Source: Mesorhabditis belari
Taxonomy: Eukaryota; Nematoda; Chromadorea; Rhabditida; Rhabditidae
DNA: 64,000 nucleotides
Direction of reading: 5' to 3'
Assembly: GCA_958450365.1 (NCBI GenBank)
Contig: CAUEEP010000737.1
Coordinates: 3,399,501-3,463,500, forward strand
This document shows, piece by piece, positions 1-9,600 of the stretch. Each line of letters opens with the position of its first letter. The stretch's first letter is position 1. The notes beneath the pieces were generated by a model, which worked only from the letters and a program-made list of their open reading frames with translations, was not told the origin of the DNA and made no database searches. The position numbers and the translations under genes are program-made.

Positions 1-398
1 TACACATCAGGAATTTCAGAGATAGCACACTCTAGTATTTTATAGGAGGGGAATTTGAGCTGACTTTGTAATTTCAATTTAAGCAGAGTTAGAGGAAAAC
101 ACAAAGTGGTAAAACTGAAAAATATTTTTGTCAACGGGATAGCTGGGACTTGGCTGGAGATTAAAAAGCAAAGATTAAAAGACAACACTTTATAAGCAAA
201 AAGGAAATAGTTTGGATAAAAAAGTGAACCTGTGTTGATGTGTAGAAATTGGAAGTCAAAGAGAGCAAATGAAGAGAAGCGAGAAAAAAAGGAATGTTCT
301 CGAAGCAGCTCGATTAGATGGAGGCCGTCATAGGGTGCATAGAACGAATGAAGTCTAAAAGATTTGTCAATTAAGATGTTCAATTAAACTTTCAAACC

Positions 399-1130
399 TT
401 AAAGTATACTGCAACATCCTTTACGTTGTCGGGCTCTGCTTTGTACATAGTTCATCTCGCGGACAATTTCGGCAAATGTGACGTTTACCGGTAAATATTA
501 TTTTTTTTAAAGGTTTAGTTCTAGTTTGTTCATAAGCCTAACAAACATACATTATGTGCATTCTTCGCTGAACATTCGGTAAAAGGACATGACCAGTATT
601 CGGCCAAAGCCAAACCCTCTTCTGTTCGAACCTAGAAATCATAAAATTTAGAAAAACTTATAATTTTACCTGTCTTTGATGAGCTAAATCGCATTTATTT
701 CCAACCAAAAGAATAGGCACTTGTTCGGTTCCCTAAAGAGAATATATCCAAAAAGATAAACAATCACCTACTTTAACTCGGATAATTTGCTCCCTCATCG
801 TTTTGATATCGTGAAACGTTTGTTGACTTGTTATTGAGTAGACGACGACAAAACCCTAAACAAGATCAATCATAAGTACATTACATAGCATTTGAGTAGC
901 GCACTAAAAAACTCACTTGTCCATTTTTAATGTATAAATCTCTCATCGACGCGAATTGCTCCGTACCGGCTGTATCCAAGATTTCAAGAACGCATGGTTG
1001 GCCATCAACCTACACAAATAAATTGAAACGATTTGCATATAAAAACTACCTCGATTTCTTTTCGGTAGAAATCTTCAATAGTTGGGTCGTATTTTTCGAG
1101 GAATGAGCCGGACACAAATTGAACGGTGAG
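399..1130 (-). pseudogene. Rap2-like small GTPase, P-loop exon not found
   Basis: Ras-superfamily GTPase of the Rap2 type, a membrane-anchored signalling switch. Exons read on the minus strand are 1050-1130, 917-1009, 772-855, 670-732, 551-631 and 399-488. They give the effector region ([14 protein letters not shown]), switch II ([20 protein letters not shown], Rap2-like FASMRDLY), the guanine-specificity motif NKCDL, the SAK motif, and a C-terminal CCSIL that fits a geranylgeranylated CaaX box ending in Leu. Exons 1-5 join in phase. Two defects are visible. No exon encoding the GxxxxGKS phosphate-binding loop occurs in the sequence upstream, and the last exon can only be joined through a 3' splice site ending CG. 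It could be a pseudogene, a gene with a distant first exon, or an assembly problem. Family assignment is secure; functionality is not. Confidence 0.8.
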
Positions 1131-1142
1131 CTAAATACCTAA

Positions 1143-1760
1143 TTATTTCATGTTTAAAATTAAGAAAATACCTCCTCGTTGATAATTCGACTGTGGTGGA
1201 TAACGTGCTTGTGGTCTCACTATAGGAGGATTTCAGTTTATTTGCAGCTAAAATTCACCCACATTAACGGCAAACGAATAAAATTTTTTAGCTTGCCAAT
1301 GGCCATCTATTTGTGTGATCTAGGCTAAATAATCACCAAAATACGAAATAAACAAAAAAATAACCACCATTAACAGGAAAGGATCCTCGATATTCGACGT
1401 AAACCGGTTGATTGGACAAAGCTAAATTAATTGTACCTTAAGAATTGTTTATGAAAAATGTTATACAATTTTGTTGCTGTACAATAGGCTGAGGAGGTGC
1501 ATTTGATAGTTAATTGCTCTGTTGTATTGGAGCCGGATTGCTTTGACTAATTGCATCCCTCGGACCTAAAGTTATGCAAATTCAATAATCCATAAGATCC
1601 CAACTTTGCTGAGCGTTTGTTTGATTCGTACCTTGTCTTTGGGCGAAAGAAGCAAAAAAAAAACGGGGATCTAAAAATAATTGATTATTAATAAAACTAC
1701 GGGCAACCTACTGTCCGCATTGTCATCATCATCGTCATCTTGAGCCCATTTGTTCGCCAT
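1143..1760 (-). pseudogene. Unassigned Pro/Gln-rich gene with in-frame stop
   Basis: Minus-strand exons starting at ATG 1758-1760 give MANKWAQ followed by six Asp, then an FFFASFAQRQ segment, a Pro/Gln/Asn-rich exon (about 1466-1565), and exons reading NQPVYVEYRG, GHWQAKKFYSFAVNV and RPQARYPPQSNYQRG, ending at TAA 1143-1145. The splice phases fit throughout, but the Pro/Gln exon has one in-frame TAA (near 1512) directly before the segment LSNAPPQPIVQQQN. No family is recognised. It lies immediately upstream of the Rap2-like exons, but its last exon cannot be joined to them in phase, so the two are probably separate. A nonsense mutation, a sequencing error or a misjudged small intron would each explain the stop. 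Confidence 0.45.
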
Positions 1761-1963
1761 CACGTACCCAAAACAATCTGTAATTAAACGAGCCTCTAGG
1801 TTTTGAAAAATCAAGTGCAAAGTACGACATTACAAAGTTTTGCATTCGATACTGCAGCAAAAATAGTTTTTTTATACAAAAAGAGATTCAATAAAATTAA
1901 GCAGTGATTGCCGGATAGGGTTCCGGATGAGCAAATAAAAAGCTTATCTTGTATAAACTCACT

Positions 1964-2620
1964 TCACATTTCAAAGCGGATTGTATTAATTGGTGCTCTT
2001 TTGAATAAATTTTTATAGATGTGAAATAACTGGCTAATGCAAAAACAAACCGAAACCGAGTTCGACAAACTTCGTCCATAAAGTTTATTTGTCTTTAATT
2101 TCTCGTAAACATAAATAACATTGAATTGAATAACATTGAAATGAAAGTACAACAAACAGTCCAATGAAGGTAAATTTGAGACAGCAATCTCATCTAGAAA
2201 AGGATGCAATTCCATGAAGAACGAACAGAACAATGTAATAATTAGTACAAGGGCAACAAAAAAAATCATGAGATTGTGACTAACCCGCGCAAAGAAAAAC
2301 AAAAAAGTTACAGCTATTCTTCCATTCGATTTCTCCAGGAACGTCCCTTTTTTGTTCGAGTCACTGAAGGAGCCTTTAGAATTTATGCCTTTAGATTGAG
2401 AGGCCTCCTCCAATTCCTCCTCAGTTGTATCGTGTAATGACATATCAAAGCACAATGATTCGACAAGCAGAGAAGAGGTAGAGGGTAGAGGTGGACGAGA
2501 GAACGAATATTGGTGACTATTGGCGAATGTTGGGCGAGTTATGGGAGTATTTTGGGGGAATGATGAGCAAATATCGGAGCTCTCAAAACCATCGAAACCA
2601 ATGAAATAGTATACTTTCAC
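1964..2620 (-). CDS. Hypothetical single-TM protein, doubtful
   Basis: An open minus-strand frame of about 218 codons. A more plausible internal start gives MSLHDTTEEELEEA, a Ser/Lys-rich stretch, then one strong hydrophobic segment (LMIFFVALVLIITLFCSFF). The C-terminal part looks like noncoding AT-rich sequence read through. The acidic EEELEE stretch is shared at the nucleotide level with the exon at 3431-3757 about 1.3 kb away, suggesting a partial duplication. No family is recognised, and it could be a chance frame. Confidence 0.25.
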   Translation of the reverse strand: MKVYYFIGFDGFESSDICSSFPQNTPITRPTFANSHQYSFSRPPLPSTSSLLVESLCFDMSLHDTTEEELEEASQSKGINSKGSFSDSNKKGTFLEKSNGRIAVTFLFFFARVSHNLMIFFVALVLIITLFCSFFMELHPFLDEIAVSNLPSLDCLLYFHFNVIQFNVIYVYEKLKTNKLYGRSLSNSVSVCFCISQLFHIYKNLFKRAPINTIRFEM

Positions 2621-3430
2621 TTCTTTATTGTAAGTTTTGATTGTTTAAAAGCACTTTGGCCGTTTCCTTTTCAATTTATCATATCTTTGTAAATGATTTT
2701 AATAAAATGTGGTTTTTAAAGATGGAACATAAAAATTTATGCCCAGATCTCTGGGATTAAAATGAAAAACAAACAACATAAATCCCCCTTTATGAGGGTG
2801 ATTAGAAAAAAAGATCTGTGCGTTTTGTTTGAAGAACAAGGCCGAGGCTTTGATGCTACAGATGGATAAAGAGACCATAAAGCGACCTGAAAAATTCAAA
2901 TAGTTCTAATTATTTAAAATATATCTAATATATGGCTTTTCAATTTTCTATTGGAAATAACGTTCTGGCATTTCCCAATTGATTTGCCAAATGATGAAAG
3001 TATTTTAGCAAAATTTGAGATTCTAAATTTAATAGCTTCATAACCCAAAATGAACCGAAAGATTCAATCGTTAAGAGTTTTTCAGCACAATAGTTTCAGC
3101 ATAAAAAAAGACTCATATGAGTCAGATAATGATCTGCTATAGCTATGCAATGTGATTTGAGCTATGATACTTAGGCTATTTCAGTTATCCAAATAAAAAA
3201 AAAAAAAAAAACGCCTATACACCAACCGCCCGGACCCCAAGATAAAACGAACTACCCCCCAAACAAGAAACACATCCACTTCCCAGGTCCACAAACCCCC
3301 CCCCGCCCCCCCCCTCCTTGTCCCTGGAACACCCTCCCGTTTTGCTGGTTGTATTGGTTGGTAGGACTCTAAAGTTCAACAGTAAAGTATGATTTAAAAC
3401 TATCTTATATAACAAAAACAAAACACCAAC

Positions 3431-4374
3431 CTGCAGCATAACATTCTTTACGAGAAAGCTGCCTCTTCGTTTCTTCAAGGGGGCGAAGCCAGCCGGATGC
3501 AACTCATACTCGCGATTGGCGACGACGGGAGAATGTGTAAAACGATAGAAGTTGCCACTCTGAGGATGAGTAATCTCCAAATATGCTCCGGTGAAGGAGA
3601 TCACGAAAGCCTGACGTGGATTTTCGATAAACATGAAGATTGGACGAGGCGATTGGAGGTTTTCATCCAAGTCGTCCTCATCTTCGTCTTCCGATTCGAC
3701 CTCCTCCAATTCCTCCTCAGTTGTATCGTCGTCTTCCGATTCAGAAGTCGCATTTGTCTAAACGTAACCAAAAGTTGATTTCGTCAAGCATGTTGAACGT
3801 GATTCAGATCAAAATCAAATCAAGATAATTCCGAAACTTTGCACATAAATAATTTCAAAACTGAACCTGCTGATAGCCAGCAACGCTTGAAAGTTTCAGC
3901 ACAAATTGAGCGAACATCAGCACATCTCCGAACTTCGCAGAAACATTCACAGGAATTTCATGCCAAACATATTGTATGTGGTACTGAAAGTTTACAATGA
4001 AATCATCTTCAAATTTTCATCTAATCTAATTGAACGAAATCATTTGGAAGTGGAAAATACAAGTTTTCCTATGGAGGTAGCCACGCTTGTCACACCTCTC
4101 TAACGGTTATCTTATCCTGCCTGATGAACCATATTAGCACCTTCATTATCAATTTTGTAGTATGAGATAGTGAAATAGAAAAAGCAACCTGAAGCAGCAT
4201 TTTCGGTAAATAGAGCTGAGTGCTACCCAAAGGCTTTGTTGAGAATTTTCGTTCGTCGTAAACGGTCGCGTAACCAAAACAAAAGGTTTTGGTTCCATAA
4301 ACCACTTCCAAATGATCCCGTTCCACGGTGAAAGAGTCGAAATCCTTCAAGAAACGAAGTTCAGGTCGCTTCAT
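3431..4374 (-). CDS. Unassigned two-exon gene with acidic linker
   Basis: Exon 4189-4374 starts MKRPELRFLKDFDSFTVERD and ends at a GT donor after LYLPKMLLQ (62 codons). Exon 3431-3757 continues in phase 0 (109 codons) with an Asp/Glu-rich tract (about 30 residues) followed by a well-formed folded-looking segment containing FVISFTGAYLEITHPQSGNF, FYRFTHSPV and REYELHPAGFAPL, then a GT donor after VKNVMLQ. Both exons have coding-like composition and correct splice signals. A downstream exon is expected; a candidate begins after the TTTTCAG near 2889 but is weak. No family is recognised. The two exon ends (PKMLLQ and KNVMLQ) resemble each other, hinting at an internal duplication. Confidence 0.5.
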
Positions 4375-4550
4375 AGCAGAACTAAATAATAAAGTTAAGC
4401 ATTTATCCAGCATTGAGAAAAACAGGATGATCATAAACGAAAAAAGAAATACAAATGAGAATTATGTGATAATAATTGTGAAAAATGATAAGCTTTACAC
4501 TGTTGTTCATGAATTCCAATAGTAATATTCATTTTCACTCATAGTACTAG

Positions 4551-4590
4551 TCACCACTTATATTAATTATCGCTATTAATAGTGGTGACC
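4551..4590. repeat. Short perfect-ended palindrome
   Basis: GTCACCACTTAT and its reverse complement-like partner TTAATAGTGGTGAC bracket an AT-rich loop. It may be the remnant of a small foldback element. No coding potential is seen in the surrounding 4.4-4.9 kb. Confidence 0.4.
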
Positions 4591-4916
4591 TTGCCAAAAC
4601 GCATGGCGTACGCAATTCACAGTTTAAACCTTGTGACATGAGATCGCCGAATGACCTTCTTACGCACCTCCCTCACGAATCCAGTTATAAACCATAAGCA
4701 TTTAGTTTTTTTGAATTCTCGAAGTCAAATAAAATCATCAGTCTCCCAGAATTTCTTGGAATTTCATGCCAAAAATATATACACAATCAAAATAAATGCT
4801 TTATTCAAGACAAAGAAAGGTTTATTTTAAGGCAGAGAAATGATTGACGAAAAGAATAGGTTGCTTTGCAGTGGAAGAATGCTGCGAAACGATTCTCCCC
4901 ATTTCGAATTTTCGTT

Positions 4917-5320
4917 TCATTCGGCTATCGACAACTTCATCACCGTCTCACCGCACACCTAAATGGATAAATTGAATGTCAGTAGTGGAAACGAATTGCT
5001 GTTCGTTATACAACAGTAATAAAGATCACTCTCCCAAAAAACACTCACCTCGGCCATAATGAGAGATCCATCACTGGGGAATCTCCGGGCTCCTTGAGAG
5101 TCGGTGGAATCTCCGGGCTTCACGAATTGGAACGGCAATTTGTCGGCTCGAGGAGCTCGTAAACAAAGAAATAAAGCAATAAGAATCAGCTAAAAGTCAC
5201 CTTTCTGAAAAGTGATCACGAAGTTTTGCGTCCCGCCAACATCGATGAAGCCATGCACTTTGGAGACCGAAATAGTTCGAGTTATTCGACTGAATACTAC
5301 TGAATATTCGACGAGCGCAC
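4917..5320 (-). pseudogene. MSP-domain (sperm-specific family P type) gene with frameshift
   Basis: Nematode major-sperm-protein-fold domain, a cytoskeletal or signalling module of amoeboid sperm. Exons 5201 to about 5320, 5049-5155 and 4917-4958 join in phase and read KVHGFIDVGGTQNFVITFQK, APRADKLPFQFVKPGDSTD and a C-terminal VCGETVMKLSIAE stop. These match the second half of the MSP fold (the GFVDPSG, APKEDKL and final beta-strand positions). In the first of these exons the preceding residues QSNNSNYF, expected just upstream in this family, are in a different frame. One extra G near 5270 would account for this. The N-terminal strand is not clearly found; a candidate ATG lies near 5475. It is a likely pseudogene or contains a sequence error. 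Confidence 0.65.
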
Positions 5321-5537
5321 TTGAAACACAAAAACATTATATTTTCAAAACATGATTGCAAAGGCACAAAGAAAAAGCACCTATCTTGTATTGGGCAAAC
5401 CTGAAAAAAAACAATTCTCTCTTCGAGGAATGCTTTATTTGGAAGCACTGTAATTTGAAATTCTTTAGTCATTTTAAAGATATTCATCTAATAAAGAGAA
5501 AGGCTATAAAATTTCTTTTATTTTAGGTTCTTTTCAG

Positions 5538-5631
5538 GCCAAATCTCGCGTACACTTATCGTTTACAAGGACCACACAAATGGCAAGGAGCAAGAGAAGC
5601 GATTATGTCAGCACAAGAGAGAGTGATCAAG
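5538..5631 (+). pseudogene. Isolated flavin-containing monooxygenase C-terminal exon
   Basis: After a TTTTCAG acceptor the plus strand reads NLAYTYRLQGPHKWQGAREA and IMSAQERVIK before a GT donor. This matches the C-terminal FMO signature in which YRL-GP-W-GAR is conserved. No other FMO exon is visible within 2 kb on either side, and the MSP-like gene lies directly upstream on the other strand, so it appears to be a stranded exon. Confidence 0.55.
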
Positions 5632-6488
5632 GTTTGAAAAGATGAAATGAAAAATGAAACGAAATTAGCATAGGTTATTGAATAAATTACTCACTTGCTT
5701 ACGGTATTTTTTTTAAAATTTTTGAATATTCGAGCTATTACTTTAAAATGTATAGAAAATAGTGAAAATAGCTGAAAAGGTTTACTGTTTTACTGAAGTG
5801 GTTTACTAAAGGTTTACTGCTTACCGGTTTACTCTCAGTAAGCTACAGTACTGGTTTACTCTCAGCTGACCTACGTAAAGTGTATTTTTTACAAGCAACT
5901 CGTTTTTAAAAGATAGATAATTTAAAAAGCTACCGTAATCCCTGTAGTACAGTGATGTCACTGTTTCCTTTAGATTTTGTCCATTCTTTTTACTTTTTTT
6001 TCGATTCACAGCTTGATTCCTCATCAAATAAGATCAAAAATGAAGTAAAGCAGACAAAAACTGAAGAAAAGATTACAATAACTTTGAAAATGATCTATTT
6101 TTGATGGCCAAATCTCTCCTTATTCAAATGAATCGTTTTCCAGGCGACAAATATGTCCTATCGTCCATCTTTCGTCGGCAATTTGGTCAATTTCAACCCA
6201 TTGATTCTCATCTTTTTTAGCATTAACTCTTGCTTTTGTTCTTGTTTTTTAAGAGTTTCAAATTTTATTTATTACATTGTGCAATAAATCGGGATACAAA
6301 AATTGGACAAAGCACAAAGCTGGAGATATGCAAGGCATCTAATGCACTCAAAAAACTCATCCAATGCACTCAAGGGATAAGCTCTTTTTTCAGCTCTAGT
6401 TGATCAGAACAATTTGACAGAATATTTATCGTAATATATTTAGAGAAAAAGAGAATATTTAAATTTACAACTAAATTGGAGTTTCAAG
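5632..6488. other. Intergenic, no gene seen
   Basis: AT-rich sequence. A short direct repeat of GGTTTACT words occurs at about 5780-5860. No convincing exon is seen on either strand. Confidence 0.5.
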
Positions 6489-6645
6489 TGTTGCTGTGCC
6501 CTTTGTGCTCGAAAACGGAAACCGCACCCTTTCTGGTGCACTCCTTCTTTAACGATTTTCATTTTTCTTGCTTTTTATTGTACAAAAATGAAGCATTGAG
6601 TGCTCTAGAAAGGATGTGTTTCCGTTTTCGAGCACAAAGTACGCA
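6489..6645. mobile_element. Small foldback element, GAGCACAAAGTAC family
   Basis: An inverted pair of about 50 bp: the left arm carries CTTTGTGCTCGAAAACGGAA and a CTTTCTGGTGCACTC end; the right arm has the reverse complement, ending CGAGCACAAAGTACGC. The element ends 2 bp before the stop codon of the erlin gene and therefore forms its 3' flank or UTR. Related single arms recur at about 11640-11698, 18125-18185, 26560-26580, 27440-27490, 44330-44480 and 45300-45570. Confidence 0.6.
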
Positions 6646-6647
6646 GC

Positions 6648-9600
6648 TTATTGTGTGGATGTGGGTAAGCTGTTCGTTTGAGCCGCTGCTCCTCCATCCG
6701 AACCAACCACAAACGCTTTCGGAATACTGTCTCCATAATAAATCTTGTTGTTCTCCTTGATTGCCTCGATTTTCTTCAAGTCGAGGAATTGACTGAAAAG
6801 GGTTTGGTAAAAATCTGGTTATATGATTTACACCGTCAATTACATCTGGCTATCTACACCGTACAGTACCATAATAACCAAAACTTTGGGCTGATCCGGG
6901 AATCAAAGGTACTTTGAATGAAATTTTCCCAATAAAACCAAAAATTTGGGCTAGTCCGGGGATCGAACCCGGGACCTCTCGCACCCAAAGCGAGAATCAT
7001 ACCACTAGACCAACCAGCCATAAGGGACGGTGCGAAAATCTGGGTGATGTTTCGGGTGTTCTAGATTTATAAGTGAATGTGGAAGGGCAGGTTTTGAAGG
7101 AAAGAGATCGAAAAAAGAATGAATCTTTCTCTCTTCAAGAAAGTCTGTGTGATCGGAGCCGGAGCTAGTGGATTGTCTTCAAATGCGGTGATTACTATCT
7201 GCTATCGCTTCATCTGACTCTAATCGCTTCATCTGACTCTAATCGCTTCATCTGACTGTCACATTTCATTCTACTACTAGCTAGAATAGTTCTCTCTTAC
7301 GTCTACCAGCATATTTAGATTTTAAAATCATATCTTGATTCTAAACACATTAAAGAATTGTTTGAAATTAAGGGAAACTTTTATAGAACGCTTTCAATTA
7401 TTTCAATTCAATTATTGACTGAATAAGATTCCCAATGAAGAGATCTTTCTCTCTTCAATTATTGTATTCAATATTTCTCTTCAATTCAAAAAAGTTCAAT
7501 TGAATGAATAAGATTCTCAGTTACTGGTTTACTCTTTTCAATAAACTCACGGTGAAAGAAGCTTGGCATTCGCTTCGGCCTGTTTCTGCGCTTTGTAAAA
7601 CGACGCATCGGCATTCGCTTTCTCTTTGGCTAAAATTTCAATTCCATTATGCTAATAAAAGATTGATGAGCTTAGGAATAGGGGTTTGCTTGCCTTTTGA
7701 CGTGATCACCGATGGACGACGATTGACTAAGACATAGACAAGACGGTTGACTATGAGTGGAGAGTGTTAATCGGATTCTCCTTCCCCTATACTAATCCCA
7801 ATTTCCCTTGCTTTTGCAATCTTATTCACTCTATCTATCTATAGTAGATGTTTACATGTTTCCATTAGCTTTCACCATTAGCTTTCACCATCCGCTTTTC
7901 ATTGCACTCATTTGTATATTGAAATGACTAGCATAAATGTAAAGATAAATAATCTTTACATGGAAAGATATAAATAATCTTTACATTTTCCACTCACCAA
8001 TATGTATCTCATCCTCCAATTTGTTCACAGTTTTCTGTGCTTCTTTCTGAGCGATCACTTGTTTATACTCGACGGCGGCCACTTGCGACTTTTTCTCAGC
8101 TTCTGAAATTTTCAATGATCATTTTCAAGTTCAATAAAGCTAAGGTATAGCTAAATTTAGAAAGGAACAAAATCAGAATGTTTTTTCGTTCTTTAGACCT
8201 TCAAAACCGTGATAACAGCAAAAACTTTCACTGATCAATGGCTAAAAGTTGAAAAGATTTCTATTTTTAGAGCATGACATGGTAATGATTAAGAATTTAA
8301 GAAAAATAACAAGAATAGCCTATATCAAATCGTTTTTCTCACCAATGAGCGCCCGTTTCCGATCAGTTTCCGCCTCTTTCTCAACAACTCTTTGATGCTC
8401 GACGGCGACGAGGAGTTTTGTCTGAATTGGTCAAAATCATGAATTGTATTTAAATCATATTATGGCTTTAATTGTGCTTTCATTTCAATCACTAACAGAA
8501 TAAATCTATTGGGTTGGTGAATTGAAAACTGCTCGCATCACGCGCATATGCTCCGAGTTTGACCCCCGTCACTTGTCTTTTTGCAAAAATTTTTTTAAAA
8601 GGCATAACTACATAAAATTTCATCAGACACGTGTTTTAGCGTTTTTTTAAAATACTCAAAGGGAAAGCCCGTAGTGCGCGCACGGACAGAGATTATTTTT
8701 TTATCTATTGGGTTGGTGAATTGAAAACTGCCGGACTTTGAACTAAAATTTATTCAACATAAAACCATGAATTCATTCGAAATAATTTCCATTATTATTG
8801 CCGACTTCTGCCCATTTTACAGGCAATTTGCGGATTCCTCTTTCTGCGTAGGATTTTGGTTTGTGTGTGAGACAAGTGTGAGACTCAAAAATCGAGGACT
8901 GGAGATGTCAGCTGTCAGCCCAGTTTGAGCACTTTCTTCAAAAGAAACCCATTTTGGTGTCAATAGAAAAGTTGTAGAGAATCAAAAATGAGGCTTATAG
9001 CCAAATTTCCAAAAAGATACACTTAGTATTTTCGCTTAAAATGCAAGTTTTGTGAAAATTCGTAAATTTGGCATTTCTTGAAAACTTTCTTGAATCGTTC
9101 TGAAAATTTGGATATAAGCTTGATTTTTGATTCTCTACAACTTTTCCATTGACACCAAAATGGGTTTCTTTTGAAGAAAGTGCTCAAACTGTCACATATG
9201 ACAATAGCCCGCAGTTTTCAATTCACCAACCCAATAATTTAAAGCCGAGAAATGAAACCTTTTCCGCTTCCATTTGCTCATAGTTTTGGCGAATCTCGTT
9301 AGGGATCTTTGGCTTCGTGACACGAACTGATTGAACGAAAAGACCTAGGAATTCGTTTATGCAAGATTTTCAGATTTTCTTGTACTTTCAATATACGAAT
9401 AGATTTAATGTAATGTTGCAACTGATGTTACAACTAATGTTGCAATTTGATGTAATGTTCTACAACTGACCCGGTGCCAACGTCTGCAGCTCGGCCTGTA
9501 ACGCGCTCTTCAGATTTTCATCGATTTTGTCTGTAATTTTGTTTTGAAATCGTTTTTACATCAAATTTCAATTACCGAACAAATCAATGTAAACCTCTTG

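Noticed and set aside
7504..7737. Plus-strand frame opposite erlin exon 7551-7629
   Set aside because: Antisense shadow of a well-supported erlin exon.
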